This document shows positions 14,401-20,409 of a stretch of 22,721 bases of DNA, in pieces. The stretch's first letter is position 1; each line of letters opens with the position of its first letter. The translations under genes and the position numbers were made by a program. The stretch is from a virus, in the IMG/VR virus record IMGVR_UViG_3300045741_000498, positions 1 to 22,721 of that record; one strand, given 5' to 3'. The notes beneath the pieces were generated by a model. That model saw only the letters and a list, made by a program, of their open reading frames with translations, made no database searches and was not told the DNA's origin.

Positions 14401-14937
14401 CTTCATATTATTTGGCTGAATTTCAACTCCTAAATTTTCACCAAACAACATTTTTAATCGCAATAATGTTTGTCCCGCTTCATCAAACTTTTTATTCATT
14501 AAGAGCTGGCTTATAATACCATTACCACATGCAGTTAAACAAATCAAACCCTCAGTATATTGAGCTAATAGTTTCCAATCTACAATTGGATAAACTCTTT
14601 TTCCCAAAAAGGATCCTTGATCAAAAGCTTTTTTATTAATGGTTAATAGATTTTTATAACCAACCGCATTTTTTGCTAATAATACTATGTGTCTAAATTT
14701 TTCGTTAATATTAGACGCATCATCAACAAAATAACATTCACAACCAATTATTAATTTAACGCCAGTATCTCTAGATGCCTTTAAAGCATCCCAGGCGGCG
14801 GCAAGAGTTCCATGATCAGTTACAGCTATTGCAGACTGTCCAAGCTCTTTTGCCTTTTGAAAAAGAGCTTTAGTTGAAATAAGCGAATCAAGAATTGAAA
14901 AATCAGTTTGGTTGTGCAATGAAACAAAATCGGTCAT
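11404..14937 (-). CDS. dnaE: DNA polymerase III alpha subunit (DnaE-type replicase)
   Basis: A full-length 1177-residue C-family polymerase (E. coli DnaE 1160), presumably the phage replicase. The PHP domain spans about 1-270, with TDHG at 40-43, Glu67, His83, NAHYL near 214-218 and His226; the first HxH motif reads HNQ (8-10), losing one metal ligand. The palm has GDGRGSVGGSL (400-410), the catalytic pair Asp442/Asp444 in PDIDTDF, and Asp596 in GLVKMDTLGL. THAGG (552-556), the FNVSHAVLYS thumb/finger motif, tandem HhH-type regions and a C-terminal OB fold (about 1035-1090) follow in the usual order. The acidic C-terminal tail has a QHLLEEI segment that might contact a clamp. No proofreading exonuclease is fused to it. 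AGGAAA precedes the ATG. T4-like recombination genes beside a bacterial-type replicase make this a mosaic replication block. Confidence 0.97.
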   Translation of the reverse strand: MTDFVSLHNQTDFSILDSLISTKALFQKAKELGQSAIAVTDHGTLAAAWDALKASRDTGVKLIIGCECYFVDDASNINEKFRHIVLLAKNAVGYKNLLTINKKAFDQGSFLGKRVYPIVDWKLLAQYTEGLICLTACGNGIISQLLMNKKFDEAGQTLLRLKMLFGENLGVEIQPNNMKRGSNIFNDEIDQQFLNARLTALAKAHNVKVVPACNAHYLSKEDADTHDVFLAIGSHQPKHSNFRLKYNVSDFYLKSGDEIKSFFSRNYGEEFAEEICANSVYFANLCEKPDWIDPKFSNPSGKELPIFPVKDEPDYTDFIDWVSKQDNSIQLLDEDKQFLRYHCEKYFDVRIKGLNEENRTQYQQRLIEELDVIEFHGFSSYMLIVADFINWARANDIAVGDGRGSVGGSLIGFLLGIHQADPIKYNLIFARFHNKEKSSFPDIDTDFAPSGRPRVQAYLRKKYGEEHVAHVSNVNTITPKVYVRDIARACELGGSKEEAVKIGNDVADCIPADIHSIDDALVKIPLFSEYCKKYPEFAKYKNICGKYRAWSTHAGGIVISARPLTGLVPLRKDKDGALAIEYDKDKVEENGLVKMDTLGLSTLDTIGETYKIIKSRGKEVPPEILDYDVYDKESYDLITSGDTFCVFQLGTSAGTIDLCKRIKPGNINDLANINALARPSARDMRNDFIKTRNGERKMALLHPKLGRAFNSTYGFGLYEECLMYLAQDIAGWSLHSADRLRKLTKEKGKNPKKAQQWRTEFINDAVKNNVQEDIAKRIWDEVVDKFQGYGFNVSHAVLYSMIGFKTAYLKGHYPIEFLLANLMAEVKSNAPDAKGNIDKIKKELRKHKVKILPPDINSSELTYTISDGNKLLTGLDALKSVGDESIKDIIQKRPFKSFFDFMTRVDSKKVRANNIQALAATGAMDSFNISRKLIFLYCSDYRKKLQVWLKKHDPKTEEFVYPWPSEPEWKLSELYALEQHYLGESFACKPADAYGKFFKDNHIGVYEIKKSKDKTKVSPVKGIIRDFFEFPVKKETSKYYGQRMVKAIIEDKNGDQCSCTIFPDRWKQVQDRIKQVNSKAEFDSGLALSFSGNTNSYEDDMGVILDDLYDLAMIPALPPDLKAKKINLKEAKAKTKETIPDDKNWEKTNNPQHLLEEIEDALYDEGLIDLDEEENND

Positions 14938-15048
14938 ATTACTTTCCTGTACAGTTGAGTATTATAACAAAAATCATATCTGTCCCATATTATAATAGGG
15001 CACTATAATCTAAAAATAGATCACGTATGTTTGCTAGGGAATACGGCG
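14938..15048 (-). promoter_or_regulatory. dnaE promoter region (extended -10 TGTTATAAT)
   Basis: The minus strand shows TGTTATAAT at 14969-14961, an extended -10 with a perfect TATAAT. Start of transcription would fall near 14954, leaving a leader of about 17 bases that contains AGGAAA. No good -35 is seen. A second TATAAT (14994-14989) lies inside TATTATAATA, flanked by CCC and GGG, which could form a small hairpin. Further upstream ATCTATTTTTAGAT can fold as a 5-bp hairpin. No clear terminator follows the M41-like gene. Confidence 0.5.
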
Positions 15049-15714
15049 TTAAAGTGACAATATAGATTTAATATCTTTTTCGTCAAGTGGTTCAAAATTA
15101 CCATATAACTTATCGTTAATTTTGAATTTTTTCTTCCAAAAATCTTTATTTTTAGTTTTTTTGGTTAAAATTTTTCTTAATTCTAATAAAGAAAATCTTT
15201 TCTTTTTAAATAAACCATGAGCAATTAATGTAATTGCATTCCAATTATTTTGTAATTCTATATCTATTTGTTTTAATATCTTTTGTTTGTATTTAAATCT
15301 TTTAATACCAGGTTTTGATAATTTATATTTATCAAATAATTTTCCTGCCTCTAAAAAATCACGAGAAGATCCTTCTTTTAAAAACATTGGAAATTTATTA
15401 GATCCAGATATTAATTTGAAATAATGTTTTTCTGCAACAAGACCGGCATAAGATAATCCTATTTCTGCGTGTAACCTATTGTTACGCAATACAGGATCTT
15501 TAATTTCAGATAGAGCTGGCGGATCATAATGAAGCTCGCCCTCAATTCTTTTTGATCTTTTATCTACAAAAACTAAAACTGATATAATATCTAAATTATG
15601 TAATAAGCCATAAATAAGATGACCGGCCTCATGATATGAGGTTGAAATTAATTCATGTGTTTCATAAAATTTTTTTCTAACATCTGCAATAGATCTAGAA
15701 TCACTATTAGACAT
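15049..15714 (-). CDS. Stand-alone M41 (FtsH-type) zinc metalloprotease domain
   Basis: The 221-residue protein has the zinc-protease motif HEAGH at 28-32. Further on is AGLVAEKHYF (about 90-99) and then SSRDFLEAGKLFDKY, where Asp119 aligns with the third zinc ligand of FtsH (the D of NDL..AT). This order and spacing are those of peptidase family M41. The AAA+ ATPase and membrane segments of FtsH are absent, so it cannot unfold substrates by itself. It might act on loose proteins, use a separate unfoldase, or have a regulatory role. The C-terminal 90 residues are Lys-rich and helical. GGAG precedes the ATG, three bases after the upstream stop. It is the last gene before the dnaE promoter gap. 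Confidence 0.8.
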   Translation of the reverse strand: MSNSDSRSIADVRKKFYETHELISTSYHEAGHLIYGLLHNLDIISVLVFVDKRSKRIEGELHYDPPALSEIKDPVLRNNRLHAEIGLSYAGLVAEKHYFKLISGSNKFPMFLKEGSSRDFLEAGKLFDKYKLSKPGIKRFKYKQKILKQIDIELQNNWNAITLIAHGLFKKKRFSLLELRKILTKKTKNKDFWKKKFKINDKLYGNFEPLDEKDIKSILSL

Positions 15715-15717
15715 AAA

Positions 15718-16002
15718 TTACTCCACCTGTTTTAGTAAATCCTCCAAATTAATCATTTTTTGATTACATTCATCTGGTTTATATTTACATTTAACAGTTA
15801 ACCTATCAGATCCTAATGGTCCAGTCAAAGTAAAATCTTTATTATCTACATACAATATGCCAGCCTTAGTAAAGTGAGTAGATTCAATAAACCCCAATTT
15901 AACTAAATTAGTCAAATGATCTTTTGTTAAAGGACGGTCGGTCTTAAATATAATGGCCATTCTTCCACAACAAGCTTGTATATTGAATCTTTCAACTTTC
16001 AT
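15718..16002 (-). CDS. Hypothetical protein, 94 aa
   Basis: I do not recognise this protein. It is 94 residues and looks alpha/beta: a strand-rich N-terminus (FNIQACCGRMAIIFKTDRP), a helix (LTKDHLTNLVKLGF) and strands ending in LTVKCKYKPDECNQ. Four cysteines (CC near 11-12, and two in KCKYKPDEC) could bind metal, but the spacing fits no motif I know. Its start overlaps the preceding stop (ATGA) and its stop provides the ribosome binding region of the M41-like gene. Confidence 0.72.
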   Translation of the reverse strand: MKVERFNIQACCGRMAIIFKTDRPLTKDHLTNLVKLGFIESTHFTKAGILYVDNKDFTLTGPLGSDRLTVKCKYKPDECNQKMINLEDLLKQVE

Positions 16003-16313
16003 TTGTTATCTAAATCAACGCCTTTTCCTTCTAATAAGAAAAGCGCATATTTAATTTTTGCTGTTTGAACTTTAAGTGCATCTCTGTATGGCTCAGAATA
16101 TTCTTTTACTAATTCTTTAGCACCATTTAACTTTACATCAGCATCTTTTTCTTGATCTATTGTATAAATATTACCTTCACAAGTTACTATAATTTTTTTA
16201 AGATCTTCTTCACTTGCTGCATCAGCGGTATCTTTAAACTCTGGCAAACTAACAATTACTTTAGACCATTTTTCTGGAAAAGTAACGGGTGCTTGATTAT
16301 TATTCTTACTCAT
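15999..16313 (-). CDS. Hypothetical protein, 104 aa
   Basis: An unrecognised 104-residue, mostly helical, mildly acidic protein. The segment around 65-95 (YSEPYRDALKVQTAKIKYAL) looks like one long helix that may form a coiled coil. A strong AAGGAGA ribosome binding site lies upstream, beginning right at the trigger-factor stop. The 4-base overlap with the 94-residue gene suggests the two are made in equal amounts. Confidence 0.73.
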   Translation of the reverse strand: MSKNNNQAPVTFPEKWSKVIVSLPEFKDTADAASEEDLKKIIVTCEGNIYTIDQEKDADVKLNGAKELVKEYSEPYRDALKVQTAKIKYALFLLEGKGVDLDNK

Positions 16314-16324
16314 TTATAATCTCC

Positions 16325-17572
16325 TTAATCAACAACTTTAACTAACTTTGATACAAAATCCATAGCATGCTCATCTCTAATTCTAGAGAATAATATTTGC
16401 AAATATCCAGACTTATTCATTTGTTGAATAACTTCGTCTATTGGCTGTTGAACTTGAGTTTTTGCCAAATTACGCTTTATTATTTCAAATATTTCTTGAT
16501 CTGTTAATTGTGCTTCTGGATTATTTTCTCTAACTTTATCCAAAATAAGGGAAAGCTTCACATTTTTTTCTGCCATTTGCAAATATTGTTCTTTATCTGC
16601 ATCTGAAAGAATATCCCAATTTAATTTAGCATTGTGTGTTAAATATTTTGCCTCAGATAATGACATCCAATTTGGAACATTAATAGAAGTAATATCAACT
16701 AACTTATGTGCAATGGTTTCAAATAACTTAACTTTAGCTTTATTTTGCAAAGTTGCATCTGCTGTTCCTTGAACAAAAGTACGCAATTCTTCCATATTAC
16801 TTTTTCCCATTTTTTCTGCAAGAGAATCATCTAATGGACAAGGTGTATTTTTAGATCCCATTGCCAATGTAACTTTTAAATGAACTGTTTGGCCAGATAA
16901 TGAAGCTAATCCGCCTTCTGGAACATGTAAATCAAATTCTCTAGTTTCATTTAGTGCCATACCCAATATTTGATCATCAAAATTAGGTATATTACTCTTA
17001 CCTACTGTAAGTAATTCTCCACTTGCACAAAGATGTGGAACAACTTCTCCATTTAAAGACCCTTCATAATCAAGAATTACATTGTCTCCTAATTGGACAA
17101 AATCAGTATCAGAATAAGGCGCGGCATCTCCCATTCTAACACGAAGCTCTTGCAACATTTTTTCAGTTAATTCAACTGAATTTTCTTCTTCATGTGGCTT
17201 AACAACCTCTAAATCTTTTAATTCAACCAACTCAAAATCTGGTTTGGTGTGTAATTCAAATTCACACGTAAATTTTCCATTAGCAAGCATAAGAGAATTA
17301 AATGTTGGCGCACCATGTGGTCTTAATTTTTTCTCAAAAAGAGTATTGTGATATGCATCCTCTGCTAAAGCTCTTTTTAAAGATTCATCAATTTGAGTTT
17401 TATAATGAACTTGTATTGCATCTAAAGAAGCTTTTCCTGGGCGAAAACCTGGAACAGGAGCTTTTTTAAATTGAGTAATAACATCGCCTCTTTTATTTAA
17501 AATTTCTCCAGCATCAGCGGTATATTGGACTGATAATTTACATGACTCAATTTCTTTAACTTCAATTTGCAT
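16325..17572 (-). CDS. tig: Trigger factor-like ribosome-associated chaperone
   Basis: At 415 residues this is close to full-length bacterial trigger factor (E. coli 432). The N-terminal ribosome-binding domain carries the signature PGFRPGK (41-47), the loop that docks on ribosomal protein L23. A PPIase (FKBP-like) domain lies at about 150-240 (LGDNVILDYEGSLNGE, then GLASLSGQTVHLKVTL), and the C-terminal helical chaperone domain fills 245-415. A complete copy in a phage replication block is unusual. It could displace host trigger factor at the exit tunnel to favour folding of phage proteins. AGAGGG precedes the ATG, and the gene is 10 bases downstream of the Cas4-like gene. Identity is confident; the role in infection is inference. 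Confidence 0.93.
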   Translation of the reverse strand: MQIEVKEIESCKLSVQYTADAGEILNKRGDVITQFKKAPVPGFRPGKASLDAIQVHYKTQIDESLKRALAEDAYHNTLFEKKLRPHGAPTFNSLMLANGKFTCEFELHTKPDFELVELKDLEVVKPHEEENSVELTEKMLQELRVRMGDAAPYSDTDFVQLGDNVILDYEGSLNGEVVPHLCASGELLTVGKSNIPNFDDQILGMALNETREFDLHVPEGGLASLSGQTVHLKVTLAMGSKNTPCPLDDSLAEKMGKSNMEELRTFVQGTADATLQNKAKVKLFETIAHKLVDITSINVPNWMSLSEAKYLTHNAKLNWDILSDADKEQYLQMAEKNVKLSLILDKVRENNPEAQLTDQEIFEIIKRNLAKTQVQQPIDEVIQQMNKSGYLQILFSRIRDEHAMDFVSKLVKVVD

Positions 17573-17581
17573 TTTTCCCTC

Positions 17582-18370
17582 TTAATAAGACACTTCGCCA
17601 TAAATATTATGGTTTCCAAAAGATTTTGCTTTTCCTTCAGGACAAAGATTCTGATAATCACAATAATTACATAGTGCCGTTGGATTTGGTTTAAATTCTT
17701 TTTCCGCTATCATTTGATTAACATAATTAATATATTGATCTTTAACTTTCATAACTTCATCTTTTGTAAATTCTGTAGTAATGTACTCAAAATCATATCT
17801 TAATAAGATATAAGAGGCTCTAACTTTAGTTATACTAGGATCCTCTGACATTAATACATAAGCATAAGTTATTAACTGAAAAAAATCATTTTTCAAATAT
17901 TTTTTGTTTTTGACAGTTTTATAATCACCAACGTGTATGACATTATCATCATCAATTTGAATTCTGTCAATGGCGCCGTTTAATATAATATTTTCGCCGA
18001 CTGGTAATTCAAATCTTTTTTCTACGCCAATTACATTGGCAGGCGTGCCAGTATTTTTTTCATTTGAAATTTTTCTCAAATATTTATCAATTATACTCCA
18101 ACATTCTTTTTTCATTTCTGGAGTCATTTTATCTTTATATTCTTTTAAAGCTTTTTTATAAGAAGTTCCCATTACAACATTATAGGGCAATTGACATCCC
18201 TCTAAATATTCTTTATGAAACTCTTCTAAAACCATATGACAGAATTTTCCAAAAATATGAAAATCCCAATCTTTACGTGGCAACTTTTCTACATAACAAA
18301 ATTTATATTTTGCTGCACAATCTATAAATGTTTTAGTTTTACTAACGGAGACGCGAAAGTCTTCGGCCAT
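17582..18370 (-). CDS. Cas4/RecB-like PD-(D/E)XK nuclease with predicted 4Fe-4S cluster
   Basis: From ATG 18370 the product is 262 residues. The order of motifs is that of PDDEXK_1 (RecB/Cas4/AddB-type) nucleases: SVSKTKTFIDC at the N-terminus, His45 in GKFCHMVLEEF, Glu117 in VEKRF, Asp135 in GAIDR, the catalytic Asp149 and Lys151 in GDYKT, then a Q...Y motif (Gln165). Cys18 plus CNYCDYQNLC (Cys234, 237, 243) give the four ligands expected for an iron-sulphur cluster. It would trim DNA ends for recombination, alongside SbcC. The frame extends to 18514, but that part reads through the upstream gene and lacks family features. No good Shine-Dalgarno precedes 18370. No cas1/cas2 or CRISPR array is nearby, so a CRISPR role is not indicated. 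Confidence 0.87.
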   Translation of the reverse strand: MAEDFRVSVSKTKTFIDCAAKYKFCYVEKLPRKDWDFHIFGKFCHMVLEEFHKEYLEGCQLPYNVVMGTSYKKALKEYKDKMTPEMKKECWSIIDKYLRKISNEKNTGTPANVIGVEKRFELPVGENIILNGAIDRIQIDDDNVIHVGDYKTVKNKKYLKNDFFQLITYAYVLMSEDPSITKVRASYILLRYDFEYITTEFTKDEVMKVKDQYINYVNQMIAEKEFKPNPTALCNYCDYQNLCPEGKAKSFGNHNIYGEVSY

Positions 18371-18449
18371 AATTTTTGTCTTTTCTTTTAATGTGTAATA
18401 TGTATATAACACCGCTTTAATTTTAAAAAAATGAAAATAAATTGAATTA
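18371..18449 (-). promoter_or_regulatory. Gap with candidate extended -10 upstream of the Cas4-like gene
   Basis: About 80 bases, very AT-rich. On the minus strand TGTTATATA at 18411-18403 resembles the extended -10 elements before dnaE and ruvC. Transcription would start near 18396. A promoter here would let the Cas4-like, trigger-factor and M41-like genes be expressed apart from the virion-like gene. No GC-rich terminator is visible after the virion-like gene. Confidence 0.35.
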
Positions 18450-19445
18450 TTAAAACAAAACTCTTCTTGTGAAAGGAAGCCATTCGAACACATAACGACC
18501 ACCAGCGCCACCACTTGCAGAAGCTACGCCAGACATATTTCCATCCCAATTTCCACTTGGAACATATGGCGCAGTACTAATAATCCATTTATTGGTCCAA
18601 GTATCTAAATAATAATAAGTTATACAATTTGTTCTTGGATTATAATGAGATCTTAAAAATGAACCACTTACTGGGGGCGCATCTAAACCACTAGTATAAA
18701 AATGATTTCCATCTCTAGCTTTTTCTGGATTTTCTAAAGAAAAATGCATTCTATTAATATGTGGTGGTGAATTAGGATCTTCTGTAGAGGCATCTTGAAA
18801 AATAACAAAAGCTCTTGGATCAAAAAGATTACTATTTTGATTAGTAGTTTCTGGTGGTGCCTCTTCAACCTGAATTTTTACATTTGCTGGCAAATTGCCA
18901 ATACCTGGACCAGTTTGGCCCTCTTTATCTGTTGTAGAATATTTTATACTATAATTTGTAGAATCATAAGTTTCATTAGTAAATCCAGTAGGATTACCTG
19001 CGCCATCAAAACCTGTTGATGTTGATGGTAAACTAGGATCATTAACTGTTATTCCGACATCTGCTGGATTAACAAAATTTGCATTTGGTTGAATTTGATT
19101 AGTTCCAAATGGATATAAATCTGGAATATTGGCGCCAGCAATAGCAGATGTACCTGAGTGCGCTAAACGGGCATTAGTGCCCTCAGCCATATTTGTAATA
19201 AACGATTCGGTTACGATTGGGCTGGTATCCACCCCATTAGTAGCAAGAATGTTTAAAATTACGTTAAGCCGATCAGATGGCATAACAATTGGGCCAGTAT
19301 ACATATTTGAAAATAAAGTAGGAATAGAACCATCTAATGTATAAAAAATAGAAGCAGGAATATTAGTAGAAATAGCAACAGTTCTAGGAATGCCTGAAAC
19401 TACCTGCTCTTCTGATGATGTTACTGTTATACTAATTACTGCCAT
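18450..19445 (-). CDS. Putative virion/tail protein with chitobiase-C-terminal-like domain
   Basis: The 331-residue product has an N-terminal repeat (about 15-80) with the pattern FYTLDGSIPTLFSNMYTGPI. This matches the chitobiase/beta-hexosaminidase C-terminal (CHB_HEX_C, Fn3-like) domain commonly found in secreted and phage structural proteins. The rest is rich in Asn, Thr, Pro and Gly, with a TG-x-GN-PTGF segment and a C-terminal beta-like part rich in Trp and Tyr (ITYYYLDTWTNKWIIS). No signal peptide or enzyme motif is seen. The composition is typical of tail fibre or baseplate parts, which is odd inside a replication block. The start lies one base after the upstream stop, with a poor ribosome binding site, so it is probably translationally coupled. 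Confidence 0.75.
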   Translation of the reverse strand: MAVISITVTSSEEQVVSGIPRTVAISTNIPASIFYTLDGSIPTLFSNMYTGPIVMPSDRLNVILNILATNGVDTSPIVTESFITNMAEGTNARLAHSGTSAIAGANIPDLYPFGTNQIQPNANFVNPADVGITVNDPSLPSTSTGFDGAGNPTGFTNETYDSTNYSIKYSTTDKEGQTGPGIGNLPANVKIQVEEAPPETTNQNSNLFDPRAFVIFQDASTEDPNSPPHINRMHFSLENPEKARDGNHFYTSGLDAPPVSGSFLRSHYNPRTNCITYYYLDTWTNKWIISTAPYVPSGNWDGNMSGVASASGGAGGRYVFEWLPFTRRVLF

Positions 19446-19446
19446 T

Positions 19447-19761
19447 TTATACCAAATTTAAAAATTTTGCATTAGAAACAGCCATATTCTTCTTAAGCAT
19501 TATACGATAAATTTTATGAGCTGCTTTACGGAGCATTCTAGCTATATTAAGATAGACATCATCTCCTTCTCTTCTATACAGAATTATGAATCTATCATAA
19601 TAATCTAAATATTCTAAATGGGGCGGAATACCTTTATAATGGCCTTTTTCTGTAGCTATTAGTTTTTTAATGGCTAAAAAAATAATAGAACGATAAAATT
19701 TTTGCTCACCATTTGCAACAAATTTTGGAACTAATTCTTCTTTCAGACCATCTATACTCAT
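19447..19761 (-). CDS. Hypothetical protein, 104 aa
   Basis: An unrecognised basic protein of 104 residues, helical throughout, with an aromatic central segment (LEYLDYYDRFIILYRREG) and a basic helix (MLRKAAHKIYRIMLKKN). No cysteines or catalytic motif. There is no Shine-Dalgarno before the ATG; instead a perfect 10-bp inverted repeat ends exactly at the start codon. It lies between the dNMP kinase and the virion-like gene, with its stop one base from the latter's start. Confidence 0.7.
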   Translation of the reverse strand: MSIDGLKEELVPKFVANGEQKFYRSIIFLAIKKLIATEKGHYKGIPPHLEYLDYYDRFIILYRREGDDVYLNIARMLRKAAHKIYRIMLKKNMAVSNAKFLNLV

Positions 19762-19789
19762 AATAAGTATATGTCAAATTATACTTATT
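19762..19789 (-). promoter_or_regulatory. 10-bp inverted repeat abutting a start codon
   Basis: AATAAGTATA at 19762-19771 and TATACTTATT at 19780-19789 are exact reverse complements with an 8-base loop. In the message the hairpin begins at the dNMP-kinase stop codon and ends at the AUG of the 104-residue gene, where a ribosome binding site would be expected. No T-run follows, so it is not a normal terminator. It may limit translation or be an RNA-processing site. Confidence 0.65.
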
Positions 19790-20403
19790 TAATGCTTAAG
19801 CTGTAAAACAATTTTAGAAACTTCACTTTTTAAATCATCTAAAGTTCCATTATTATTGACAACATAATCAAATTCATTATCACTTATACCGTCTTGATTA
19901 GTCTCGCTAATATCATTAATTTTAGTATCTGAATTTCTTAATAATCTAATTTGATAAAAATCAAGCTTGCTTAAATGATCAAATTCATTTCTAAAGCGAA
20001 CATCAGTAACCACAACAATACTTATAGCCTTTTTTTTATGTTTATTTAATCTATTATCAAAATTAGCTAACCATATATCAGATTTGCGGGCGCGTCCAAA
20101 TTCATTTCCTAAATCGATAAGATACTGCCTAACAGTCATTGGTATACCGTCTTTAAATGCGCCAGGAATAACTTGATTTCGAAATTTTGATGGGCCGTAT
20201 AACCATTTACGAGGAATTTCTGGATAAGCAATTCTAATCATTTCTTTAATTGGGTCTGCAAATGCCATAAATTTAACACCAGAAAAATGCTCACATGGCC
20301 CTTTAGTATAATCAAATTTAGAATTATATAATTCATTAAATAATAATTTGCCAAGCGTATTTTTGCCTGTGTTTGCTTTTCCACAAATACTTATTTTATA
20401 CAT
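19789..20403 (-). CDS. Deoxynucleoside monophosphate kinase (T4 gp1-like)
   Basis: A 204-residue P-loop kinase. The nucleotide-binding loop is GKANTGKNT (8-16), at the very N-terminus as in phage dNMP kinases. FADPIKEMI (about 53-61) and VVVTDVRFRNEFDHL (about 135-149) are the other family hallmarks, the latter close to the DVRFPNE motif. It would phosphorylate dNMPs from host DNA breakdown or from modified nucleotides to dNDPs for replication. GAGGAATA precedes the ATG, starting at the SbcC-like stop. Residues 65-120 hold the expected lid and substrate region. Preference for a particular base cannot be read from the sequence. Confidence 0.9.
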   Translation of the reverse strand: MYKISICGKANTGKNTLGKLLFNELYNSKFDYTKGPCEHFSGVKFMAFADPIKEMIRIAYPEIPRKWLYGPSKFRNQVIPGAFKDGIPMTVRQYLIDLGNEFGRARKSDIWLANFDNRLNKHKKKAISIVVVTDVRFRNEFDHLSKLDFYQIRLLRNSDTKINDISETNQDGISDNEFDYVVNNNGTLDDLKSEVSKIVLQLKH

Positions 20404-20409
20404 TATTCC

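Noticed and set aside
14984-15000. CCC/GGG hairpin around TATTATAATA as a terminator for the M41-like gene
   Set aside because: The stem pairs only with a bulge or mismatches, has almost no loop and no T-run on the minus strand.
17582-18370. CRISPR-associated interpretation of the Cas4-like gene
   Set aside because: No cas1, cas2 or repeat-spacer array is present; neighbours are recombination and chaperone genes.
18371-18514. N-terminal extension of the Cas4-like gene by 48 codons
   Set aside because: It runs through the end of the virion-like gene and a gap. The family-typical N-terminus begins right at ATG 18370.
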